From positions 45,234,018-45,298,017 of the forward strand of contig NC_090177.1 in the NCBI RefSeq assembly GCF_024679245.1: a stretch of 64,000 nucleotides of DNA. The letters run 5' to 3'. Under the pieces are notes generated by a model. It did not search any database. It worked only from the letters and a program-made list of their open reading frames with translations, and was not told the DNA's origin. Below are positions 1 through 9,572 of the stretch, in pieces; the stretch's first letter is position 1, and each line of letters begins with the position of its first letter. This DNA comes from Pseudorasbora parva. Taxonomy: Eukaryota; Chordata; Actinopteri; Cypriniformes; Gobionidae. A program made the translations under genes and the position numbers.

Positions 1-112
1 TTATCACAATATGCTAATTGTTTGAGAAGGACCTGTAAATCTTCATATATCATGTATACATGTGCTAATAATCTTTTGGCTTATATATAACATATATGAC
101 ATCACTGCTCAG

Positions 113-372
113 ATATAGGGACATATATTAGGACTCAGCTAAAATGGGCCATCAGGTTTAATGGGCCAAATAAGGTTGTAGCATCATATCTCTTAAAAAT
201 ATTACAGCCAATCACAGTCACTGATCTTGCATTGTTGCTTCAACACTTGTTGACATGTAACAATAGTTATGATTGGTCTGAGTTTTTTATGGCAGGCAGA
301 GCAGAGTTAGATGAACCTGTCAGAGAAATAGTAAGAGAAGTGAGCCTGACAGTACATCGTCATCTAGCATAA
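113..372 (+). CDS. Probable last coding exon of an unidentified gene (partial)
   Basis: The frame is open from 100 to a TAA at 370-372, 90 codons, just after an in-frame TGA at 97-99. A plausible splice acceptor (CTGCTCAG, AG at 111-112) starts the exon at 113, so its first two bases would finish a split codon. The C-terminal peptide contains YDWSEFFMAGRAELDEPVRE and ends SLTVHRHLA; it reads like a soluble, mostly helical region with no membrane segment. Two AATAAA signals follow 80-105 bases downstream, as expected for a last exon. I do not recognise the family. Positions 135-151 of this exon match the neighbouring 23-bp satellite exactly. The alternative is a chance open frame or a piece of a mobile element; the combination of acceptor, open frame, stop and polyadenylation signals favours a real exon. 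Confidence 0.42.
135..175 (+). repeat. Satellite-like seed sequence inside the upstream exon
   Basis: TCAGCTAAAATGGGCCA at 135-151 is identical to the A-variant of the 23-bp satellite. A second partial match, AATGGGCCAAATA, follows at about 160. These lie about 375 bases left of the array and within the putative coding exon, so they look like the ancestral single-copy sequence or an escaped monomer. Confidence 0.6.
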
Positions 373-451
373 ATAAGAGTACTAAAGCGATTATAAGTGA
401 GCTTACAAATGAAGCAAAGGCTTATGAACGATGTTTTGACATGCTCTTTCT

Positions 452-477
452 AATAAAAAAAGTTTAATTTAAATAAA
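452..477 (+). promoter_or_regulatory. Polyadenylation signals (two AATAAA hexamers)
   Basis: AATAAA occurs at 452-457 and again at 472-477 in an AT-rich stretch after the TAA at 370-372. The position suits the 3' end of the upstream exon. The satellite array begins about 50 bases further on. Confidence 0.4.
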
Positions 478-1239
478 CACTTCGATTTTTGTACAAATAT
501 GGTGAATTTATGTAGAAATGGCTGGTCAAGCTAAAATGGGCACAGTATTCGGCTAAAATGGGCCACAGTATTCGGCTAATATCGGCCACAGTATTCGGCT
601 AAAATGGGCCACAGTATTCGGCTAAAATGGGCCACAGTATTCGGCTAAAATGGGCCACAGTATTCGGCTAAAATGGGCCACAGTATTCTGCTAAAATGGG
701 CCACAGTATTCGGCTAAAATGGGCCACAGTATTCGGCTAAAATGGGCCACAGTATTCGGCTAAAATGGGCCACAGTATTCGGCTAAAATGGGCCACAGTG
801 TTCAGCTAAAATGGGCACAGTATTCGGCTAAAATGGGCCACAGTATTCGGCTAATATCGGCCACAGTATTCGGCTAAAATGGGCCACAGTATTCGGCTAA
901 AATGGGCCACAGTATTCGGCTAAAATGGGCCACAGTATTCGGCTAAAATGGGCCACAGTATTCGGCTAAAATGGGCCACAGTGTTCGGCTAAAATGGGCC
1001 ACAGTATTCGGCTAAAATGGGCCACAGTATTCGGCTAAAATGGGCCACAGTATTCAGCTAAAATGGGCCACAGTATTCGGCTAAAATGGGCCACAGTATT
1101 TGGCTAAAATGGGCCACAGTATTCGGCTAAAATGGGCCACAGTATTCGGCTAAAATGGGCCACAGTGTTCGGCTAAAATGGGCCACAGTATTCAGCTAAA
1201 ATGGGCCACAGTATTCGGCTAATATCGGCCACAGTATTC

Positions 1240-2747
1240 GGCTAAAATGGGCCACAGTATTCGGCTAAAATGGGCCACAGTATTCAGCTAAAATGGGCCA
1301 CAGTATTCGGCTAAAATGGGCCACAGTATTTAGCTAAAATGGGCCACAGTGTTCGGCTAAAATGGGCCACAGTATTCGGCTAAAATGGGCCACAGTATTC
1401 GGCTAATATCGGCCACAGTATTCGGCTAAAATGGGCCACAGTATTCGGCTAATATCGGCCACAGTATTCGGCTAAAATGGGCCACAGTATTCGGCTAAAA
1501 TGGGCCACAGTATTCGGCTAAAATGGGCCACAGTATTCGGCTAAAATGGGCCACAGTATTCGGCTAAAATGGGCCACAGTATTCAGCTAAAATGGGCCAC
1601 AGTATTCGGCTAAAATGGGCCACAGTATTCGGCTAAAATGGGCCACAGTATTTAGCTAAAATGGGCCACAGTATTTAGCTAAAATGGGCCACAGTATTCG
1701 GCTAAAATGGGCCACAGTATTTAGCTAAAATGGGCCACAGTATTCGGCTAAAATGGGCCACAGTATTCGGCTAAAATGGGCCACAGTGTTCGGCTAATAT
1801 CGGCCACAGTATTCGGCTAAAATGGGCCACAGTATTTAGCTAAAATGGGCCACAGGATTCGGCTAAAATGGGCCACAGTGTTCGGCTAATATCGGCCACA
1901 GTATTCGGCTAAAATGGGCCACAGTATTAAGCTAAAATGGGCCACAGTATTCGGCTAAAATGGGCCACAGTATTCAGCTAAAATGGGCCGCAGTATTCGG
2001 CTAATATCGGCCACAGTATTCGGCTAAAATGGGCCACAGTATTCGGCTAAAATGGGCCACAGTATTTAGCTAAAATGGGCCACAGTATTTAGCTAAAATG
2101 GGCCACAGTATTCGGCTAAAATGGGCCACAGTATTCGGCTAAAATGGGCCACAGTATTTAGCTAAAATGGGCCACAGTGTTCGGCTAATATCGGCCACAG
2201 TATTCGGCTAAAATGGGCCACAGTATTCGGCTAAAATGGGCCACAGTATTCGGCTAAAATGGGCCACCGTATTCGGCTAAAATGGGTCACAGTATTTAGC
2301 TAAAATGGGCCACAGTGTTCGGCTAATATCGGCCACAGTATTTAGCTAAAATGGGCCACAGTATTCGGCTAATATCGGCCACAGTATTCGGCTAAAATGG
2401 GCCACAGTATTCGGCTAAAATGGGCCACAGTATTTAGCTAAAATGGGCCACAGTGTTCGGCTAATATCGGCCACAGTATTCGGCTAAAATGGGCCACAGT
2501 ATTTAGCTAAAATGGGCCACAGTATTCGGCTAAAATGGGCCACAGTATTTAGCTAAAATGGGCCACAGTGTTCGGCTAATATCGGCCACAGTATTTAGCT
2601 AAAATGGGCCACAGTGTTCGGCTAATATCGGCCACAGTATTTAGCTAAAATGGGCCACAGTATTCGGCTAATATCGGCCACAGTATTCGGCTAAAATGGG
2701 CCACAGTATTTAGCTAAAATGGGCCACAGTATTCGGGCTAAAATGGG
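1240..2747 (+). repeat. Higher-order block a in the 23-bp satellite
   Basis: A specific order of monomer variants recurs 1,565 bp later. Shared landmarks are CACAGGATTC (1851 and 3416), a GGGCCACCGT monomer (2261 and 3826) and the paired GGCTAATATCGG monomers (1401 and 2966). The block ends near the 24-bp marker at 2731. Confidence 0.8.
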
Positions 2748-2799
2748 CCACAGTGTTCAGCTAAAATGGGCCACAGTATTCAGCTAAAGTGGGCCACAG

Positions 2800-4358
2800 T
2801 GTTCGGCTAAAATGGGCCACAGTATTCGGCTAAAATGGGCCACAGTATTCAGCTAAAATGGGCCACAGTATTCGGCTAAAATGGGCCACAGTATTTAGCT
2901 AAAATGGGCCACAGTGTTCGGCTAAAATGGGCCACAGTATTCGGCTAAAATGGGCCACAGTATTCGGCTAATATCGGCCACAGTATTCGGCTAAAATGGG
3001 CCACAGTATTCGGCTAATATCGGCCACAGTATTCGGCTAAAATGGGCCACAGTATTCGGCTAAAATGGGCCACAGTATTCGGCTAAAATGGGCCACAGTA
3101 TTCGGCTAAAATGGGCCACAGTATTCGGCTAAAATGGGCCACAGTATTCAGCTAAAATGGGCCACAGTATTCGGCTAAAATGGGCCACAGTATTCGGCTA
3201 AAATGGGCCACAGTATTTAGCTAAAATGGGCCACAGTATTTAGCTAAAATGGGCCACAGTATTCGGCTAAAATGGGCCACAGTATTTAGCTAAAATGGGC
3301 CACAGTATTCGGCTAAAATGGGCCACAGTATTCGGCTAAAATGGGCCACAGTGTTCGGCTAATATCGGCCACAGTATTCGGCTAAAATGGGCCACAGTAT
3401 TTAGCTAAAATGGGCCACAGGATTCGGCTAAAATGGGCCACAGTGTTCGGCTAATATCGGCCACAGTATTCAGCTAAAATGGGCCACAGTATTAAGCTAA
3501 AATGGGCCACAGTATTCGGCTAAAATGGGCCACAGTATTCAGCTAAAATGGGCCGCAGTATTCGGCTAATATCGGCCACAGTATTCGGCTAAAATGGGCC
3601 ACAGTATTCGGCTAAAATGGGCCACAGTATTTAGCTAAAATGGGCCACAGTATTTAGCTAAAATGGGCCACAGTATTCGGCTAAAATCGGCCACAGTATT
3701 CGGCTAAAATGGGCCACAGTATTTAGCTAAAACGGGCCACAGTGTTCGGCTAATATCGGCCACAGTATTCGGCTAAAATGGGCCACAGTATTCGGCTAAA
3801 ATGGGCCACAGTATTCGGCTAAAATGGGCCACCGTATTCGGCTAAAATGGGCCACAGTATTTAGCTAAAATGGGCCACAGTGTTCGGCTAATATCGGCCA
3901 CAGTATTTAGCTAAAATGGGCCACAGTATTCGGCTAATATCGGCCACAGTATTCGGCTAAAATGGGCCACAGTATTCGGCTAAAATGGGCCACAGTATTT
4001 AGCTAAAATGGGCCACAGTGTTCGGCTAATATCGGCCACAGTATTCGGCTAAAATGGGCCACAGTATTTAGCTAAAATGGGCCACAGTATTCGGCTAAAA
4101 TGGGCCACAGTATTTAGCTAAAATGGGCCACAGTGTTCGGCTAATATCGGCCACAGTATTTAGCTAAAATGGGCCACAGTGTTCGGCTAATATCGGCCAC
4201 AGTATTTAGCTAAAATGGGCCACAGTATTCGGCTAATATCGGCCACAGTATTTGGCTAAAATGGGCCACAGTATTTAGCTAAAATGGGCCACAGTATTCG
4301 GCTAAAATGGGCCACAGTATTCGGCTAAAATGGGCCACAGTATTCGGGCTAAAATGGG
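2800..4358 (+). repeat. Higher-order block b in the 23-bp satellite
   Basis: Second copy of block a at an offset of 1,565 bp, growing to 1,611 bp near its end because two monomers were added before the 24-bp marker at 4342. Private base changes separate it from block a, for example AACGGG at about 3732. Confidence 0.8.
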
Positions 4359-4589
4359 CCACAGTGTTCAGCTAAAATGGGCCACAGTATTCAGCTAAAA
4401 TGGGCCACAGTGTTCGGCTAAAATGGGCCACAGTATTCGGCTAAAATGGGCCACAGTGTTCGGCTAAAATGGGCCACAGTATTCGGCTAAAATTGGCCAC
4501 AGTATTTGGCTAAAATGGGCCACAGTGTTCGGCTAAAATGGGCCGCAGTATTCAGCTAAAATGGGCCACAGTGTTCGGCTAAAATGGGC

Positions 4590-5578
4590 CGCAGTATTCA
4601 GCTAAAATGGGCCACAGGATTCGGCTAAAATGGGCCACAGTGTTCGGCTAATATCGGCCACAGTATTCGGCTAAAATGGGCCACAGTATTAAGCTAAAAT
4701 GGGCCACAGTATTCGGCTAAAATGGGCCACAGTATTCAGCTAAAATGGGCCGCAGTATTCGGCTAATATCGGCCACAGTATTCGGCTAAAATGGGCCACA
4801 GTATTCGGCTAAATCGGGCCACAGTATTTAGCTAAAATGGGCCACAGTATTTAGCTAAAATGGGCCACAGTATTCGGCTAAAATCGGCCACAGTATTCGG
4901 CTAAAATGGGCCACAGTATTTAGCTAAAACGGGCCACAGTGTTCGGCTAATATCGGCCACAGTATTCGGCTAAAATGGGCCACAGTATTCGGCTAAAATG
5001 GGCCACAGTGTTCGCCTAAAATGGGCCACCGTATTCGGCTAAAATGGGCCACAGTATTTAGCTAAAATGGGCCACAGTGTTCGGCTAATATCGGCCACAG
5101 TATTTAGCTAAAATGGGCCACAGTATTCGGCTAATATCGGCCACAGTATTCGGCTAAAATGGGCCACAGTATTCGGCTAAAATGGGCCACAGTATTTAGC
5201 TAAAATGGGCCACAGTGTTCGGCTAATATCGGCCACAGTATTCGGCTAAAATGGGCCACAGTATTTAGCTAAAATGGGCCACAGTATTCGGCTAAAATGG
5301 GCCACAGTATTTAGCTAAAATGGGCCACAGTGTTCGGCTAATATCGGCCACAGTATTTAGCTAAAATGGGCCACAGTGTTCGGCTAATATCGGCCACAGT
5401 ATTTAGCTAAAATGGGCCACAGTATTCGGCTAATATCGGCCACAGTATTCGGCTAAAATGGGCCACAGTATTTAGCTAAAATGGGCCACAGTATTCGGCT
5501 AAAATGGGCCACAGTATTCGGCTAAAATGGGCCACAGTATTTAGCTAAAATGGGCCACAGTATTCGGGCTAAAATGGG
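4590..5578 (+). repeat. Higher-order block c in the 23-bp satellite
   Basis: Third, shorter copy at an offset of 1,197 bp from block b: CACAGGAT at 4613, GGGCCACCGT at 5023, 24-bp marker at 5562. It shares the AACGGG change with block b, so it derives from b rather than a. From about 5580 to 6637 shorter partial copies follow, with a fourth 24-bp marker at 6069. Confidence 0.75.
4803..4819 (+). other. CENP-B-box-like motif in a satellite monomer
   Basis: ATTCGGCTAAATCGGGC fits the mammalian CENP-B box NTTCGNNNNANNCGGGN at all nine fixed positions. Ordinary monomers read ATTCGGCTAAAATGGGC and miss one fixed base (T in place of C). Function is unproven; CENP-B itself is known mainly from mammals. 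Confidence 0.4.
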
Positions 5579-6637
5579 CCACAGTGTTCAGCTAAAATGG
5601 GCCACAGTATTCAGCTAAAATGGGCCACAGTGTTCGGCTAAAATGGGCCACAGTATTCGGCTAAAATGGGCCACAGTGTTCGGCTAAAATGGGCCACAGT
5701 ATTCGGCTAAAATTGGCCACAGTATTTGGCTAAAATGGGCCACAGTGTTCGGCTAAAATGGGCCGCAGTATTCAGCTAAAATGGGCCACAGTGTTCGGCT
5801 AAAATGGGCCGCAGTATTCAGCTAAAATGGGCCACAGTGTTCGGCTAAAATGGGCCGCAGTATTCGGCTAAAATGGGCCACAGTATTCGGCTAAAATGGG
5901 CCACAGTATTCTGCTAAAATGGGCCACAGTATTCGGCTAAAATGGGCCACAGTATTCGGCTAAAATGGGCCACAGTATTCGGCTAAAATGGGCCACAGTG
6001 TTCGGCTAAAATGGGCCGCAGTATTCAGCTAAAATGGGCCACAGTATTTAGCTAAAATGGGCCACAGTATTCGGGCTAAAATGGGCCACAGTGTTCAGCT
6101 AAAATGGGCCACAGTATTCAGCTAAAATGGGCCACAGTGTTCGGCTAAAATGGGCCACAGTATTCGGCTAAAATGGGCCACAGTATTCGGCTAAAATGGG
6201 CCACAGTATTCGGCTAAAATTGGCCACAGTATTTGGCTAAAATGGGCCACAGTGTTCGGCTAAAATGGGCCGCAGTATTCGGCTAAAATGGGCCACAGTG
6301 TTCGGCTAAAATGGGCCGCAGTATTCAGCTAAAATGGGCCACAGTGTTCGGCTAAAATGGGCCGCAGTATTCGGCTAAAATGGGCCACAGTATTCGGCTA
6401 AAATGGGCCACAGTATTCGGCTAAAATGGGCCACAGTATTCGGCTAAAATGGGCCACAGTATTCTGCTAAAATGGGCCACAGTATTCGGCTAAAATGGGC
6501 CACAGTATTCGGCTAAAATGGGCCACAGTGTTCGGCTAAAATGGGCCGCAGTATTCAGCTAAAATGGGCCACAGTATTCGGCTAAAATGGGCCACAGTAT
6601 TCGGCTAAAATGGGCCACAGTGTTCGGCTAAAATGGA

Positions 6638-7137
6638 CTGCATAGACACATACACAGATTTTCTGTTGTCAAAGATGTTCTAATCTTTAGACATGATACA
6701 ACATGATCAGTTCATTTTTAATGGCCTTTCTGTAATGAAATATTTGTTTGACTTTCTGTGTAATGAAATACATTTATGGTGCTTTTGTGGTGTCACTTTA
6801 CTGTTAAACATTAAATTATTTCATCCAAAATAATGTGTTTTGTTCTGTTTTATATTGGCCCATTTTACCTGAATATTAAGCAGTGGCTTGAGAAAGTACC
6901 TGCTAATACTCTAACTCTCATCATTTTAAAACAATTATACTTTTTCACATTTAAAATGTACATACATATTTAAGAGACCCATGCTAATGTATACAAATAT
7001 CATTAGACCTCATGCATAGCTTATTTGATGGTATTATAAGTCATTTACCGAAATGTGACCTATTTTAGCTGACTTTACCCCTACATATGGGCACACTCCC
7101 TGCTTCTCCCGTCTAACTGTTGTCCAATCTGTGTGGT
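6638..7137. other. Unique AT-rich flank, probably gp1bb upstream or intron DNA
   Basis: No gene seen. It holds one inverted monomer-like sequence at 6856-6875 (TGGCCCATTTTACCTGAATA, 18 of 20 bases matching the reverse complement of the 23-bp monomer). It also holds a pair of CTTTCTG-TAATGAAAT motifs 26 bp apart at 6726 and 6752. An upstream first exon of gp1bb may lie here or further left, but I cannot place it. Confidence 0.5.
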
Positions 7138-7151
7138 GTTTTCCCAAACAG
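7138..7151 (+). promoter_or_regulatory. Splice acceptor in front of the gp1bb start codon
   Basis: GTTTTCCCAAACAG, a pyrimidine tract ending in CAG, is followed by G and then ATG at 7153. This argues that the in-frame ATG at 7120 and the 11 residues after it are intronic. Confidence 0.65.
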
Positions 7152-7152
7152 G

Positions 7153-7869
7153 ATGCTCTTCTTCTTCTTCCATGTTGTCCTGTGCTCCGTCTTGGCTCAG
7201 GCCAGCGGTGACCCCTGCCGGTGCAGCACAGTCCCCTCTAAAGGTGTGCGGATGGACTGCAGCTCACAGGGCCTGACCGCCGTCCCTCATCTTCAGGCCA
7301 GCGTCACTGAGCTCCTGCTGCAGAATAACCTCCTGACCTCCATACCGCCGGGACATTTGGACACGCTGGAGCACCTGCAGCTGCTCAACCTGTCCGGGAA
7401 CCCCTTCCACTGCGACTGCAGGATCCTGTACCTCAGGCAATGGCTGAAGAGAAGCAGGGCGGTGTGTGTGAGGGCAGTGTGTGCCAGTCCTCCAGAGCTG
7501 GCCCAAAGGCCCATCGAGGAGCTCACTGACGCCCAGCTCCCGTCCTGCGTCTCTGAGTTCTGCTCTGGGGGGCTTTATAACGCCATCTTATGCGTAATGC
7601 TTTGCTTTCTCATTGGTTTGCTGCTGTGGTGCATGCAACTAGCAAGAAACTCGACCTTTATTCTGGGAATTGACGTGCGACACATTGGATTTGAGGCCGA
7701 ATCTCTTCGATCACGCAAACCCAAACACGCAGCGAGGATGAGATGCAGTTTTGGGTCACTGAGCCCAGGAGCTGACGATATGGACAAGCCTTTACTCAAC
7801 ATGGACATTCTCCCTCAGATACTGGACGTCCTGCACAAGCAACACAACATTAAGATTAAAGTACCGTGA
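7153..7869 (+). CDS. gp1bb: Platelet glycoprotein Ib beta chain-like LRR receptor subunit
   Basis: Type I membrane protein of 238 residues, a subunit of the von Willebrand factor receptor on platelets or fish thrombocytes. Residues 1-18 form a signal peptide (MLFFFFHVVLCSVLAQAS). An LRR N-cap holds CRC and DC (22-36), one leucine-rich repeat lies at about 50-73, and an LRR C-cap begins NPFHCDC (83-89). A sequon is at Asn79, a transmembrane helix at about 141-163, and a cytoplasmic tail at 164-238 that is longer than in mammals. A single cysteine at 137 just before the membrane matches the one that links GPIb beta to GPIb alpha; GPIX lacks it. The whole protein after the signal is in one exon, as in mammalian GP1BB. 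The start at 7153 follows a splice acceptor. The alternative is another member of the GPIb/GPIX family (gp9). Confidence 0.82.
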   Translation: MLFFFFHVVLCSVLAQASGDPCRCSTVPSKGVRMDCSSQGLTAVPHLQASVTELLLQNNLLTSIPPGHLDTLEHLQLLNLSGNPFHCDCRILYLRQWLKRSRAVCVRAVCASPPELAQRPIEELTDAQLPSCVSEFCSGGLYNAILCVMLCFLIGLLLWCMQLARNSTFILGIDVRHIGFEAESLRSRKPKHAARMRCSFGSLSPGADDMDKPLLNMDILPQILDVLHKQHNIKIKVP

Positions 7870-7886
7870 CACACTGAGCTGTGTAC
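7828..7886 (+). repeat. Direct repeat, copy 1, spanning the gp1bb stop codon
   Basis: 59 bp covering the last 13 codons of gp1bb, the TGA stop and the first 17 bases of the 3' UTR. It recurs 215 bp downstream with three mismatches. Confidence 0.9.
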
Positions 7887-8042
7887 CCAGATAGCACACA
7901 AACACTCACTCAATGTTAATGCATCGACTAAACCCAATCAATATTGAAATGTATCGTTGACTTTTACTCAGGTTTGCACCCTGAATTTAATGTAATTTCA
8001 ATGATGAAATATACATCAATCTCGCTTTATGTACAGCAGGCT

Positions 8043-8101
8043 GTCCTGCACAAGCAACACAGCATTAAGATTAAAGTAGCGTGGCACACTGAGCTGTGTA
8101 C
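8043..8101 (+). repeat. Direct repeat, copy 2, in the gp1bb 3' UTR
   Basis: Same 59 bp as 7828-7886 with three substitutions. One of them turns the TGA stop into TGG, so the copy reads on. It lies in the 3' UTR and is not expected to be translated. The 156 bp between the copies (7887-8042) contain ATTGAAAT and ATTTCAATGATGAAAT motifs that may be a small mobile-element remnant. Confidence 0.9.
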
Positions 8102-8285
8102 GAACCCCTTCACTTGTGTGTGTGTGATACTGCATCAGCGCTTTGATTTGATATGTAACATGGACTGAGATATTAAGACATTGCAAATCCTGCCAGTTAC
8201 ATTTATTTATACTTGTGCTTTGTAAGGTGGATTGTAGTCAGATGTGGTAATGTGGTAAAAGAAAATTAAAAACAACCTCTACTGA

Positions 8286-8291
8286 AATAAA
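8286..8291 (+). promoter_or_regulatory. Polyadenylation signal of gp1bb
   Basis: AATAAA, 417 bases after the stop codon and just before the TG minisatellite. Confidence 0.6.
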
Positions 8292-8480
8292 CAATAACCC
8301 TCGTGTGTGTGTGTGTGTGTACCGCAGTGCTGTTTTATCATATCACACACATCTGAGTGTGTTAAAGTGATGTTATAATGCTCCTCTCTCTGTGTGTGTG
8401 TGTGTGTGTGTGTGTACCGCAGTGCTGTTTTATCATATCACACACATCTGAGTGTGTTAAAGTGATGTTATAATGCTCCT

Positions 8481-8551
<71 letters not shown>

Positions 8552-8941
8552 CCGCAGTGCTGTTTTATCATATCACACACATCTGAGTGTGTTAAAGTGA
8601 TGTTATAATGCTCCTGTGTGTGTGTGTGTGTGTGTGTAACGCAGCGCTGTTGTATCATATCTGAGTGTGTTAAAGTGATGTTATAATGCTCCTCTGTGTG
8701 TGTGTGTACCGCAGTGCTGTTTTATCATATCACACACATCTGAGTGTGTTAAAGTGATGTTATAATGCTCCTCTGTGTGTGTGTGTGTACCGCACCGCTG
8801 TTGTATCATATCTGAGTGTGTTAAAGTGATGTTATAATGCTCCTCTTTGTGTGTGTGTGTGTGTGTGTGTGTGTACCGCAGCGCTGTTGTATCATATCTG
8901 AGTGTGTTAAAGTGATGTTATAATGCTCCTCTGTGTGTGTG

Positions 8942-8974
<33 letters not shown>

Positions 8975-9106
8975 ACCGCAGCGCTGTTGTATCATATCTG
9001 AGTGTGTTAAAGTGTGTTATAAAAAGAGTGTGAGTGTGTTAAAGTGTGTTATAAAGTGTGTATTTTAGTGTGTTAAAGTGATGTTATAATGCTCCTCTGT
9101 GTGTGT

Positions 9107-9164
<58 letters not shown>
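8292..9164 (+). repeat. Compound TG minisatellite, eight units plus degenerate end
   Basis: Each unit has a unique core that starts ACCGCAGYGCTGTT, contains GAGTGTGTTAAAGTGATG and ends ATAATGCTCCTCT, followed by a (TG)n tract of variable length. Cores start at 8321, 8416, 8551, 8638, 8708, 8789, 8875 and 8975. Two core types exist: a longer one with CACACACATC and a shorter one without it. The part from about 9000 is degenerate and ends in a long (TG)n tract at about 9100-9164. Confidence 0.93.
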
Positions 9165-9165
<1 letters not shown>

Positions 9166-9572
9166 GGCTCGGCGCTGCTATGAGACTCTTGTTCACACTG
9201 CGGTGAGCGAGATCATATTAGGCGGTAAACACGGCACTCTGAGCGGTAAATCAACAACAGCAGATTTAAGACTAACTGTGTTGAGCTGGAGAACAATCAT
9301 TAGTTTCTGTCCCTCAATGATCCTAACAGTGTCTAATAAACACATCAGATATTAAAGCGGCGATAGTGTAGCCATCGCTTCTACAGAATAACACCAGAAA
9401 CCGAGGGTACCGCGGGTGTGAGGTCAGTGATACGGCCCATGTCCTAAAATCGCTGATTCCTCTGGATCTAAACATTCTTGGAAACATTTGAGATAATGTA
9501 AGTCAGCAAAATATATAACACTGTCCTAATGGGTTTGGGATATTTTAATCAAAAAATCTCACATATTGTGCC
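9165..9572. repeat. Probable dispersed teleost repeat
   Basis: Non-coding stretch that begins GGCTCGGCGCTGCTATGAG and ends near ATCTCACATATTGTGCCTTT. It resembles, from memory, a non-autonomous repeat often seen in zebrafish and carp DNA. No terminal repeats or open frame are visible here. The resemblance is recollection, not a search result. Confidence 0.4.

Larger units (their letters stand above)
526..6637 (+). repeat. 23-bp satellite array, about 265 monomers
   Basis: Head-to-tail monomers of 23 bp share the core GGCTAAAATGGGCCACAG followed by TATTC. Recurrent variants are GGCTAATATCGGCC, TTTAGCTAAAATGGGCC, a TGTTC form, a GGGCCGCAG form and TTCAGC. Rare indels exist: the first monomer lacks one C, and a 24-bp form with GGG (ATTCGGGCT) recurs at 2731, 4342, 5562 and 6069. 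Because 23 is not a multiple of 3 and the monomer holds stop codons, no long frame is open. Left and right edges are abrupt. Confidence 0.97.

Noticed and set aside
526..6637. CRISPR-like regular repeats
   Set aside because: No unique spacers: the entire unit repeats, and the context is vertebrate.
7264..7808. Minus-strand open frames opposite gp1bb
   Set aside because: Shadows of the plus-strand coding exon.
7153..7869. Assignment to GPIX (gp9)
   Set aside because: The membrane-proximal free cysteine and the long cytoplasmic tail fit GPIb beta better; GPIX has a very short tail and no such cysteine.
8362..8658. Open frame rich in THTHTH, and the CVCVCV frame at 9089-9355
   Set aside because: Translation of TG microsatellite tracts.
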